NCBI GenBank assembly: GCA_012959785.1
Contig: DUCM01000004.1
Location: 1 to 48,890 of the forward strand
Direction: 5' to 3'
Length of the DNA stretch: 48,890 bases
DNA from: Planctomycetota bacterium
GTDB lineage: Bacteria > Planctomycetota > UBA1135 > GCA-002686595
This document shows, in pieces, positions 25,232 to 32,753 of the stretch. The number at the start of each line of letters is the position of its first letter. Within the stretch, counting starts at the first letter, position 1. The position numbers and the translations under genes are program-made. Below the pieces are notes generated by a model. That model was given only the letters and a program-made list of their open reading frames with translations, did no database searches and was not told the DNA's origin.

Positions 25232-26224
25232 TCAGGAGCCCAGGGCAGCCATGCTGCGGGCGCGCTCGCCAGCCTTGGTCCCAGTAAATTCTTCAGCAAG
25301 TTTGGCGATCTTCTTGAACAACTTTTCGTTCTTGGGATCCCCGTACAGCTTCTTGAGGCGCTTTTCTAGCAAGGCCGAAGCCTTGATCTCACGCTTGCCC
25401 TCGTCGCTGTCGAGGCTGACCTGGATTTCGGTAGCGCGGTCGTAGAGCTCTGAGCTGCCCTTGAAGTTCTTGAGGGCGGCCTTCAAGAGGCTCTCGGCCC
25501 GAGAGGCATAGCCGTTGTCGATCAGCCAGTTGATGCGCTCGAGGCGGCTCTCGCTGCGCTCGATGAAAGCCAGCACGGCGAGTTCGGCATCTGCGCTGAG
25601 CTCGGCGTCCTGGCCGACCTTCTTGGCAGTCTCGACGGCCTTGGACACATCGCCCTTGGCAAAGCTCTTCCAGGCCTTCTTGAGTTTCTTGGGCGTGTCG
25701 CTGGGACCCAGCTTGCCGCGCTTGATCTCTGCCTCGATCTGCTCGCGGACACGCTTGCTGACGAAGTTGCCCTTGGAGAGCACCTTGCCATCCGCGGATA
25801 GCAGGGCGAAGTTGGGCAGGCCGTTGGAACCGGTGCGGAAGGGGCTCTCGTTGGTCCACATGGCCTCGTTTCCGAGCCACTTGTGTTCGAGCACGAACTT
25901 CGTAGTGGCACCGGGCGCGGTGCCCTGGGACTCGACGAAGAGCACCGCGAGGTCCTCACCGTATTCTTCTTGAAGCTTGATGGAGGCCGGCACGGACCCC
26001 CCGACACAACCGCCTCACCGCGTGCCCCAGAACTCGACCAGCATCGGTTTTCCGCGCATGTCCGAGAGACTCTTCGCCCCCATGGCGTTAAAGGCCGGGG
26101 TGCGGAAGCTGTAGGAGACCTGGTCACCGACGCTGACGCCTTCGGGGGCCGAGGAGCTGAGGCCGAGGGCCACTCCCGCCACGATGGCGGTGGCGGCTGC
26201 GTGCACAGTGTATTTGGAGATCAT
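25232..26224 (-). CDS. Thioredoxin-fold selenoprotein, U-G-G-C redox motif (UGA at 26015-26017)
   Basis: 330 residues if UGA is read as selenocysteine. From the ATG at 26224 there is a signal/anchor segment (HAAATAIVAGVALGLSSS), then a thioredoxin-like strand SLSDMRGKPMLVEFWGTR, then UGA (residue 70), then GGCVGGSVPASIKLQEEYGE in the same frame. In TlpA/ResA-like proteins this place reads FW-x-x-W-C-x-x-C, so UGA replaces the first Cys and the second (Cys73) is kept. The fold continues with DLAVLFVESQG and NGLPNFALLSADGKVLSKG (cis-Pro loop). Residues about 160-330 are a charged helical, TPR-like extension. A stop-codon reading would leave a 69-residue fragment and an unstarted 3' part. Likely an exported thiol/selenol oxidoreductase. 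Pseudogene or sequencing error are alternatives, made unlikely by the second case at 28011. Confidence 0.82.
25983..26016 (-). promoter_or_regulatory. Candidate bacterial SECIS hairpin just after the UGA
   Basis: In the mRNA, GAGGC (beginning inside the UGA) can pair with GCCUC 25 bases later, continued by GG/CC with a bulged G, an internal loop, and an apical CGG/CCG stem with a GGGGU loop. Bacterial SECIS elements lie directly 3' of the UGA and usually have G in the first loop positions, which this has. The loop begins about 15 bases after the UGA, slightly nearer than usual. Folded by hand only. Confidence 0.4.
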
Positions 26225-26452
26225 GATCGTTGTGGTCGAAGGATGCCCGCCGAATTGGAAGCGGTGGGTTGCAGGGCCGAGTTGGCAGGGCAGAGGGCCT
26301 GAAGAAAGGCTCCAGTGGCCCAGAGCAGCTCCGATGAGGCGGCTCCTCGGAACTACTGTTCTTAAAGAAACAGCCTGAAGCCAGCTTTGTCCACGGCTGG
26401 GGGGGCACTCAATAACGCCAATCCCGGCCTGCAGCCTGGGAGGCTGGGCGGC

Positions 26453-27163
26453 TTACAGAATACTTGCCATCCAGCGCTCGGGAAGGCCAATTCCCACGAC
26501 CTCGACGGTTCCAACTAGAGCCGTTGCCGGGCGCAGGCAGAATCCCAACTTGGGCGCAACGAAAGTCACCGTGGCGGCGCAGGTGAGAGCTTCGGGCGCT
26601 GCGCGGCCCGAGTCGGCTTCCAACCCCGAGGGCAGGTCGAGGGCCAGGACCGGGGTTGTCGTGGCCTTGCAGAAGCGCCCGGCGGTCTCGAGAAGCTGGG
26701 CCTCACGGGCGCGCAGAGGGCTCTTGAAGCCCGTACCCAGGAGTCCGTCCACGAAGAGCGCGGCGCCCTTCGAGTCTCGGCAGTAGCGCTCCAGCGCAGC
26801 GGGCTCGTCGATGCTGACGATTTTGATCCCGAGGCCCAGGCAAGCCCCTCGAAAGACTGTTGTGTCGGCGCTGCGACTGCCCGCGCTGGCGCAGTCGAGG
26901 AGCACCACGGTCGAGCCCGCTATGGCCAGATGCCGTGCCAAAACGAACCCGTCGCCGCCATTGTTGCCCCCACCGGCGAGGACCAACACCGGGCCCACGG
27001 CGGCTTGCAGGTCTTTTCGGAGGTCGAAGAAGCGGCGGGCGAAATTGGCTGCCCCGCGGCCTGCATTCTCCATCAAGACGGCGGAGGGCACCCCGAGCCG
27101 CTCGAACGCCAGGCGATCGATGCGGCTCAAGGCCTCGCAACTCAAAGGCGGCAAGCAGCCCAT
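26453..27163 (-). CDS. nnrE: NAD(P)H-hydrate epimerase (YjeF N-terminal domain)
   Basis: 236 residues from the ATG at 27163, preceded by GAGG at about 9 bases; the longer frame from 27214 lacks support. The enzyme epimerises damaged R-NAD(P)HX so that the partner dehydratase can repair it. Seen: LSRIDRLAFERLGVPSAVLMENAG (start of the family domain), the glycine-rich loop LAGGGNNGGDGFVLARHL, VDGLLGTGFKSPLR and LALDLPSGLEADSG. The C-terminal ADP-dependent dehydratase domain found in bifunctional YjeF (Nnr) is absent, so a separate dehydratase is expected elsewhere. It sits between the two thioredoxin-like selenoprotein genes, all on the minus strand, 67 bases after the upstream one. Confidence 0.88.
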   Translation of the reverse strand: MGCLPPLSCEALSRIDRLAFERLGVPSAVLMENAGRGAANFARRFFDLRKDLQAAVGPVLVLAGGGNNGGDGFVLARHLAIAGSTVVLLDCASAGSRSADTTVFRGACLGLGIKIVSIDEPAALERYCRDSKGAALFVDGLLGTGFKSPLRAREAQLLETAGRFCKATTTPVLALDLPSGLEADSGRAAPEALTCAATVTFVAPKLGFCLRPATALVGTVEVVGIGLPERWMASIL

Positions 27164-27230
27164 CAGAGGACCTCGACAGTCATCGTCGAAGCGTGCCGCT
27201 TGAAAGCCGCCCACTCTGGCTGCCTGGCCC

Positions 27231-28193
27231 TTAGAGGCGGCTGTGACGGGACAGGAACTCCTGGGCGCGTCCAGCGCAGGGTGTGTCCCCGTACTTCTTG
27301 ATGACCTTGCGGTAAACCTTGGCGGCCTTCTCGAAGTCCCCCGCCCGTTGGGCAGCGTTTCCCTTTTGCATCATCTTCCACGCACCCAGATCGGCCTTGG
27401 CCGCGGGGTTCTTCTCCAGGGTCTTCTGTTCGGCCTTGGCTTGCTTGGCCGAATCAGAGCCCTTGAAGAGGGTTTGAAGCTCCCCGTAGATCTCGATGGA
27501 GCCGCCGAAGTCGCCAGCCACGGCCAAGGCCTCGGCGCTCTTCAGTTTGCGCTGAAGCAGTCCCTGGATGTCGTCTCGGGCCTGAATCAGGGCCTCATCA
27601 TCAGGGCTCTTGCCAAGCCCCTTGAGGATGGCTTTTTGAGCCTTGCCGAAATCCTGGGCGGTGATCAGCTTGTTGATTTTCTTGTGCTCGCTACCGGGAA
27701 TGCTGGAGACAAAAGCAGTGTCTTCGAGCAGGGCCGCGATCTGCTCATGACTGACACTGCCAGGGTGTCCGGTCCAGACCACGCGTCCTTTGGCGTCCAG
27801 CAGGGCGCCGGAGGGAAAACCTTTCACTCCATAGGTGCGGTCGGCTGTTTCCCCTTTGACCTTGGCGATCGGGTAGGCAATGCCCATCTTCTCGATGTGC
27901 CGTTCAAGCAAGCCGGTCGGTTCGTTGGACACGCCAACGATGACAAATCCCTTCTCGCCAAGCTCCCCTTGGAGCTGATTGAGTTCAGGAATTGCCGAGT
28001 TGCAGGGGCCTCACCAGGTGCGCCAGAAATCGAGCAGAACCACCCGGCCGCGCAGGGCTCCCAGGGTGTTGGCTTCGGAAAGGAACCATTCGCCCTCGAT
28101 TTCCGGGGCCAGGTCGCCCACTTGGACGATCTCGGCCACCGGCGCAGGTTGGAGTGTGGCCGCCAGGGCCAGGGAGAGAGAAATGAGTTTCAT
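27231..28193 (-). CDS. TlpA/ResA-like selenoprotein, U-G-P-C redox motif (UGA at 28011-28013)
   Basis: 320 residues with UGA read as selenocysteine. The ATG at 28193 gives a signal peptide (MKLISLSLALAATLQPAPVA). The thioredoxin-like domain follows: VGDLAPEIEGEWFL, LRGRVVLLDFWRTW, UGA (residue 61), GPCNSAIPELNQLQGELGE, KGFVIVGVSNEP, YGVKGFPSGALLDAKGRVVW (cis-Pro loop). The universal TlpA motif is FWATWCGPC, so the UGA stands exactly for the first Cys and Cys64 is kept. The frame is otherwise continuous on both sides. Residues about 150-320 are helical and lysine-rich with a TPR-like repeat near the end (GNAAQRAGDFEKAAKVYRKV). The expected role is an exported reductase or isomerase with higher reactivity than the Cys form. 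No Cys homologue of it is present in the window. Confidence 0.88.
27954..27983 (-). promoter_or_regulatory. Hairpin downstream of the U-G-P-C UGA, weak SECIS candidate
   Basis: In the mRNA AGCUCC and GGAGCU (27961-27976) form a perfect 6-bp stem with loop AAGG, extended after a 4x4 internal loop by CUC/GAG. The apical loop begins about 40 bases after the UGA, a little farther than the usual bacterial range, and the first loop bases are A rather than G. It is the strongest hairpin I can find near the UGA but does not fully match the bacterial SECIS pattern. Confidence 0.25.
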
Positions 28194-28369
28194 GGCAAAA
28201 AAGTGGTTGGGCAAAAGCCAATTTGCACTGTAGGCGTTCGCTTGCTTTGAACTTGTCTCCTAATGGATGCTGCTGGCAGCCTACAGTTCCTGGGCCTGGG
28301 CGAGACCCCGATTCCTGGAGACTCGCCAGGGAGACCCACTGGACAAACAGGAGATGTACAGTAGAGCTC

Positions 28370-29425
28370 GTGTGCATCCTCGTGCAGCTCCTTCTCGCCG
28401 CGACCCTACAGGCCCCCGCCGAGGGCGAGGCCCTGTGGCAAGCGGGAAAGCGCCTGGAGGCCCTGGATGCCATGGCGGCGGAACTCACAGTCCGTCCCGA
28501 GGACCGGGTCCTGCGGTTGCGGCTTGTGGAGCGCGAACTCGAGCTGTCGCGCTTTCAAGGAGCCCTGGCACACGCGCGCCCCTTGGGCCCCGCCGGCAGA
28601 GGGGCCATCGGACGGGCGCTGTATTTTCTTGGGCGCTACGCTGAAGCTCTGGAGTACCTGTCCCGCGACCAGGCCGACGAGGTGCTCCTGGCGGTGGAGA
28701 GCTTGCGCGCCCTGGGGCGCATCGCGGAGGCGGACAGCTTGCTGCCACGGGTCAGGGGACTGTGGGGTTCGGAGCACCCCGCCTACCGCCTGCTCAAGGG
28801 GCGCAAGCTCCTGCGCGAGGGCGACGGCCCTGGCGCCGCTCTCGAGTTTGAAGCCGTCCTCGCGCGAGCCCCCCTCGAGGCCGAAGCGCACTTTGGATTG
28901 GGACGCGCACTTCTGGCGAGCGGCAAGAGAGCAGCGGCCCTCGCCCAGCTCGAGCGCCATCGACGCTTGATGCCTCTTCTGGACCGCCTCGACTTCGCCC
29001 GCCACGGATTGGCCCTGGCGCCAGGCGGTCCCGCCAACCAGGCCGCTCTGGGCGACGCACTGCGGGCGCTCTTGGACTTTGACATGCGCCTCAAGCAAAC
29101 CGGACTCCCCGGCGAAGCCCGCGCGGCCTATGCCCGGGCCTTTGCCGGGGCGCGTGGCGCGGACCTGGTGCCCATAGCCCTGCGAGCGGCGCGCTTTGAG
29201 GTCGAGGTTCTAGACCGGCCGGACCTGGGTCTCGCGCTCCTCGAAGAGGCGCTTTTGCGCCACGAGGCCGTGCGCTTGCGCGTGCGCGCCGCGGACCTCT
29301 GCGGCACCCTGGCCGAGTATGCTCGGGCTCGCGCGCACCTAGAAACAGCCCTCCATGCGCGCCCCTCGGACCAGTCCATCCAGCAGCGGCTGGCCGAGTT
29401 GAATAGAGCGAAAGAGGTCAAGTGA
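28370..29425 (+). CDS. Exported TPR-repeat protein
   Basis: 351 residues from a GTG at 28370 (VCILVQLLLAATLQAPAEG), which gives a signal peptide; the frame is open upstream to 28223 but that part has no signal-like or homologous character. The mature part is almost wholly alpha-helical with tetratricopeptide-like repeats (GEALWQAGKRLEALDAMAAEL, GDGPGAALEFEAVLARAPLEAEAHFGLGRALLASGKRAAALAQLERH, YARARAHLETALHARPSDQSIQQRL). TPR proteins are scaffolds. Its stop overlaps the start of the next gene (GTGA), so it is translationally coupled to the VCBS lipoprotein and the two probably work together. Confidence 0.75.
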   Translation: MCILVQLLLAATLQAPAEGEALWQAGKRLEALDAMAAELTVRPEDRVLRLRLVERELELSRFQGALAHARPLGPAGRGAIGRALYFLGRYAEALEYLSRDQADEVLLAVESLRALGRIAEADSLLPRVRGLWGSEHPAYRLLKGRKLLREGDGPGAALEFEAVLARAPLEAEAHFGLGRALLASGKRAAALAQLERHRRLMPLLDRLDFARHGLALAPGGPANQAALGDALRALLDFDMRLKQTGLPGEARAAYARAFAGARGADLVPIALRAARFEVEVLDRPDLGLALLEEALLRHEAVRLRVRAADLCGTLAEYARARAHLETALHARPSDQSIQQRLAELNRAKEVK

Positions 29426-31086
29426 GGCGGCTCTTTTTGCTCGCTCTCGCTTGCCTCGCTGGATGCGCCGACGCACCAGTTGACGCGCCGCCCCTGCGTT
29501 TTTCGCAGCGCGCTGGCGCAGCGAGGCTAGCCTTCATCCATGTAGCCGGCATCAGCAGCCAGCGCCAATTGCCCGAGACCATGGGCGCCGGTGCGGCGGT
29601 TTTCGACGCCGACTTGGACGGGGACCTCGACCTTTATTTCGTCCAGAGCGGCGCCTTGCCCCTGCAGGCCGAGCGCGCTGGCGAGCCGCCCAACGAGCTG
29701 TGGCTCAACGATGGAGGAATGAGATTTTCCAACCACACAGCCATGAGCGGCGATGCCGCCCACCGCGGCTACGGCATGGGCGCCTCGGTGGGCGACACCA
29801 ATGGTGACGGCTACGAGGATCTTTTCGTGACCAACCTGGGGGCCGATGTGCTGTTGGCCGGCGAGCCTGGTGCTTCCTTTCGCGATGTGACCGGGGCGGC
29901 CGGGATCAGCGTCACCGGCTGGAGTGGCGGTGCCATTTTCTTCGACCCCGATAACGACGGCGACCTCGACCTGTTCATCACCGGGTACCTCGAAATCGAC
30001 ATCGAACACCCGCAAGTCTGCGGTCTGCAACGCGAGGGGTGGCGCAGCTACTGCCACCCCGACGCCTACGCGGGAGTGCCCGACAGTTACTGGCTCAACC
30101 TGGGCGATGGCCGTTTTCGGGACGCCACCGAGAGCGCAGGCCTTTGCGACTCCGCGGGCAAGGGACTGGGGGCTGTGGCGAGCGATTTGGACGGCGACGG
30201 CCACCTCGATATCTATGTAGCCAATGACAGCGTGGAGAATCGGCTTTGGCTCGGCGATGGAGCGGGACATTTCAAGGACGGCACCCTGCTCGCTGGGGTG
30301 GGCGTCAACGGATTGGGTCTAACCGAGGCCGGTATGGGGCTGGCCACGGGCGATGTGGATGGCGACCTGCAACTCGACCTGTTCGTGACCAACTTCGACG
30401 ACGAGTCCAACACCCTCTACCGCGCCGAGGGCGCCGGGCTCTTTAGCGACATCACCCAGATCGCCGGGCTCGAGGGTTCATCGCGCCTGTCGGTGGGGTT
30501 TGGCGCGCTGCTCGAGGACTTCGACGGCGATGGCGATTTGGACATCGCCGTGGCCAACGGTCACATCATCCACAACATCGAACTCTACCACGACGGCAAA
30601 ACCTGGGCCCAGAAGCCTTTGCTCTGGGCTGGCGACGGGGCCGGGCACTTCGAGAATGTGAGCGCGACGAGCGGCGACCTCTGCGCCACAGCCGTGGTGG
30701 GCCGCGGGCTGTACGCCGGCGACTTGGACGGCGACGGCGATCTCGATCTCGTGCTCACCGAATGCAACGGTGCGGCGCGGCTCTTCGAGAACCTGGGCCA
30801 GGACGAACGGGCGGTGGTGCTCTCCGGCCTGCCCCGAGGCACTCTGGTGGAGTTTCACCTCCGAGACGGCACCACAATCCTGCGCGAGGCTGGCCCCCAG
30901 CCTTCGTACTTCGGCAGCGGCTCGGCCAGGTTGCATTTTTCGGGGGGTGCCATCAGTGGTCTAGACCTGCGGCTTCCTGGTGGCCCATCTCTGTCCTGGC
31001 CCGCGCCCCTCGCTCCCGGTCATTACCGCGTTCGATTGGACCCTCTGGAGCTGGTCCCCGAGCCCCGGGAGCGAAGCGCCAAGTAG
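29422..31086 (+). CDS. VCBS/FG-GAP repeat lipoprotein (CRTAC1/UnbV-like)
   Basis: 554 residues. It starts at GTG 29422, overlapping the TPR gene's TGA. The lipoprotein signal is LLALACLAGC (lipidated Cys15). It has about seven VCBS-type repeats, each with a D-x-D-x-D-G-D-x-D calcium loop (FDADLDGDLDLYFV, GDTNGDGYEDLFVTN, DPDNDGDLDLFITG, DLDGDGHLDIYVAND and others). The C-terminal region (RAVVLSGLPRGTLVEFHLRDG...) resembles the ASPIC/UnbV domain that follows such repeats in CRTAC1-like proteins. No enzymatic motif. It is distinct in repeat type and ending from the FG-GAP pair at 12.7-16.3 kb: it lacks the FQFWYRDP tail and is membrane anchored. Confidence 0.83.
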   Translation: MRRLFLLALACLAGCADAPVDAPPLRFSQRAGAARLAFIHVAGISSQRQLPETMGAGAAVFDADLDGDLDLYFVQSGALPLQAERAGEPPNELWLNDGGMRFSNHTAMSGDAAHRGYGMGASVGDTNGDGYEDLFVTNLGADVLLAGEPGASFRDVTGAAGISVTGWSGGAIFFDPDNDGDLDLFITGYLEIDIEHPQVCGLQREGWRSYCHPDAYAGVPDSYWLNLGDGRFRDATESAGLCDSAGKGLGAVASDLDGDGHLDIYVANDSVENRLWLGDGAGHFKDGTLLAGVGVNGLGLTEAGMGLATGDVDGDLQLDLFVTNFDDESNTLYRAEGAGLFSDITQIAGLEGSSRLSVGFGALLEDFDGDGDLDIAVANGHIIHNIELYHDGKTWAQKPLLWAGDGAGHFENVSATSGDLCATAVVGRGLYAGDLDGDGDLDLVLTECNGAARLFENLGQDERAVVLSGLPRGTLVEFHLRDGTTILREAGPQPSYFGSGSARLHFSGGAISGLDLRLPGGPSLSWPAPLAPGHYRVRLDPLELVPEPRERSAK

Positions 31087-31096
31087 GTGCCGCCTC

Positions 31097-31114
31097 CCCC
31101 GCCTTGAAGCGGGG
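31097..31114. terminator. Possible terminator between convergent genes
   Basis: ccccgc (31097-31102) and gcgggg (31109-31114) pair perfectly around a 6-base loop in the 67-base gap between the VCBS lipoprotein stop and the convergent glutamate-synthase-like stop. No T tract follows, so this is tentative. Confidence 0.35.
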
Positions 31115-31153
31115 CGTCCGGCTCAGGCCGGGCTGGGGGTCCCTGGTTCCGAA

Positions 31154-32731
31154 TCAGACGAAGGCATCGCTGCGCGCTCGCAGCCAGTCCGCCTCGAACT
31201 CTTCGGGAACCGGCTGGCAGAGTAGCGAGCCCGGTTCTATGAACTGGAATATCTCGTCGTAGCTCAAGACCCGCAAGGGATCCACCCTGCGCATGATGTG
31301 CCGCGGTTCCAGTTCCTCGGGCCCATCGAGGCCTGCCGCTCCGAGGATTTGGAGCAGGGACTCCACGGTTTCGCGTTGGAAGCGCCAAACCCGTTCGGCC
31401 TTGTCGGTCACATCGAGGCCGGCCACCAAGCCGGGCACCTGGGTGGCCACCCCCACGGGGCATTCGCCGGTATTGCAGCGCCGAGCTTGAATGCAACCGA
31501 GGGCCAACATCATGCCCCGTGCCGAATAACAGAGATCAGCTCCCAGGGCAAAACAGCGCGCCATATGGAAGCCGGTGATGATCTTGCCCGACGCGAAGAT
31601 CTTGATCGAGTCGCGCAGGCGAAAGCCCGAGAGCGCGTTGTGCACGAAGGCCAGGGCTTCGGTGAGGGGCGTGCCCACCGAATTGCTGAACTCGAGCGGC
31701 GCCGCGCCGGTGCCTCCTTCGCCACCGTCGACGGCGATGAAGTCGGGGTGCATACCGGTCTCAGACATGGCGTGGCAGAGCCCCAGGAACTCGGAGCGCG
31801 AGCCAAGACAGAGCTTGAAACCCACGGGCTTGCCCCCCGAAAGCAGGCGCAGGGCGTCGAGAAACTCCAGCAGTTCTAGCGGCGTGCTGAAAGCGCTGTG
31901 GGAGGGCGGCGAAAGCACATCCTGGCCCAGGGGCACATGACGGATCTCTGCGATCTCGGCAGTCACCTTGGCCGCGGGCAAGATGCCGCCGTGGCCGGGC
32001 TTGGCTCCCTGCGAGAGCTTGACCTCGATCATCTTGACGCTGGGCAGGCGCGCATTCTCCTCGAACAGCTTGGGGGAAAAGTTGCCCTGCTCGTCGCGGC
32101 AGCCGAAGTAACCCGTGCCTATCTGCCAGATCAGATCGCCGCCGCCAGCGAGGTGGTGGGCGCTGATGCTGCCTTCCCCTGTGTTGTGGGCAAAGCACCC
32201 TCGCTTGGCGGCCCGGCTGAGGGCCTCCACCGCGTGGGAACTAAGGGCACCAAAACTCATGGCCGAGATGTTCAAGAGGGCTGCCGAGTAAGGCTGCTCG
32301 CAGGTTGTCTCCCCCACCAAGGTGCGTGGCGTTTCCTGGGGGCCGGAGTGAGCGCGCAGGGAGTGGTTGATCCACTCGTAGCCCTGGGCGTAGACATCTT
32401 TTTGCGTGCCAAAGGGCAGGGTGTCCACAGCGCCCTTGGCGCGCTGGTAGACCACCCCGCGCATTTCGCGGTTGAAGGGCGCGCCGTCGGTGTTCGACTC
32501 GATGAAATACTGATTGATCTCCGGCCGGATCAGCTCGAGCAGGTAACGGCCGTGGCCGAGGATCGGGAAGTTGCGCAACACCGCGCGACGGGTTTGCAGG
32601 GAATCGTGGATGCCGAGCAGAATCAAGGGCAACACGAGGGCGTAAGCCCACAAGAACGGCGGCCAAGAATGGCTCAACAACCAAACCGCGATCAGAGCCA
32701 AGACCGAGACGGTGTAGAAGATGTGACGCAT
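31154..32731 (-). CDS. FMN-binding glutamate synthase family protein, membrane-anchored
   Basis: 525 residues. Two hydrophobic segments open the protein (FYTVSVLALIAVWLLSH and FLWAYALVLPLILLGIH). The body is the FMN/Fe-S domain of the GltB large subunit: SNTDGAPFNREMRG, the catalytic-barrel segments MSFGALSSHAVEALSRAAKRG and KLSQGAKPGHGGILPA, FIAVDGGEGGTGAAPLEF, and the cysteine cluster CIQARRCNTGECPVGVAT for a 3Fe-4S centre. The glutamine amidotransferase domain and GltD-type partner are absent. Such stand-alone proteins are widespread and of uncertain reaction; some are annotated as glutamate synthase-related. It is 22 bases downstream of the RNase R-like gene and may share its transcript. 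Confidence 0.87.
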   Translation of the reverse strand: MRHIFYTVSVLALIAVWLLSHSWPPFLWAYALVLPLILLGIHDSLQTRRAVLRNFPILGHGRYLLELIRPEINQYFIESNTDGAPFNREMRGVVYQRAKGAVDTLPFGTQKDVYAQGYEWINHSLRAHSGPQETPRTLVGETTCEQPYSAALLNISAMSFGALSSHAVEALSRAAKRGCFAHNTGEGSISAHHLAGGGDLIWQIGTGYFGCRDEQGNFSPKLFEENARLPSVKMIEVKLSQGAKPGHGGILPAAKVTAEIAEIRHVPLGQDVLSPPSHSAFSTPLELLEFLDALRLLSGGKPVGFKLCLGSRSEFLGLCHAMSETGMHPDFIAVDGGEGGTGAAPLEFSNSVGTPLTEALAFVHNALSGFRLRDSIKIFASGKIITGFHMARCFALGADLCYSARGMMLALGCIQARRCNTGECPVGVATQVPGLVAGLDVTDKAERVWRFQRETVESLLQILGAAGLDGPEELEPRHIMRRVDPLRVLSYDEIFQFIEPGSLLCQPVPEEFEADWLRARSDAFV

Positions 32732-32753
32732 GATTTGCCAGAGCGGACGACCG

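Noticed and set aside
25232..28193. Whole-genome recoding of UGA (for example to Trp or Gly) as explanation of the two internal UGAs
   Set aside because: UGA is used as a normal stop many times here, including in ATGA/GTGA/TTGA overlaps (argR-argG, argG-P-loop, P-loop-argC, dusB). Only the redox-site UGAs are read through.
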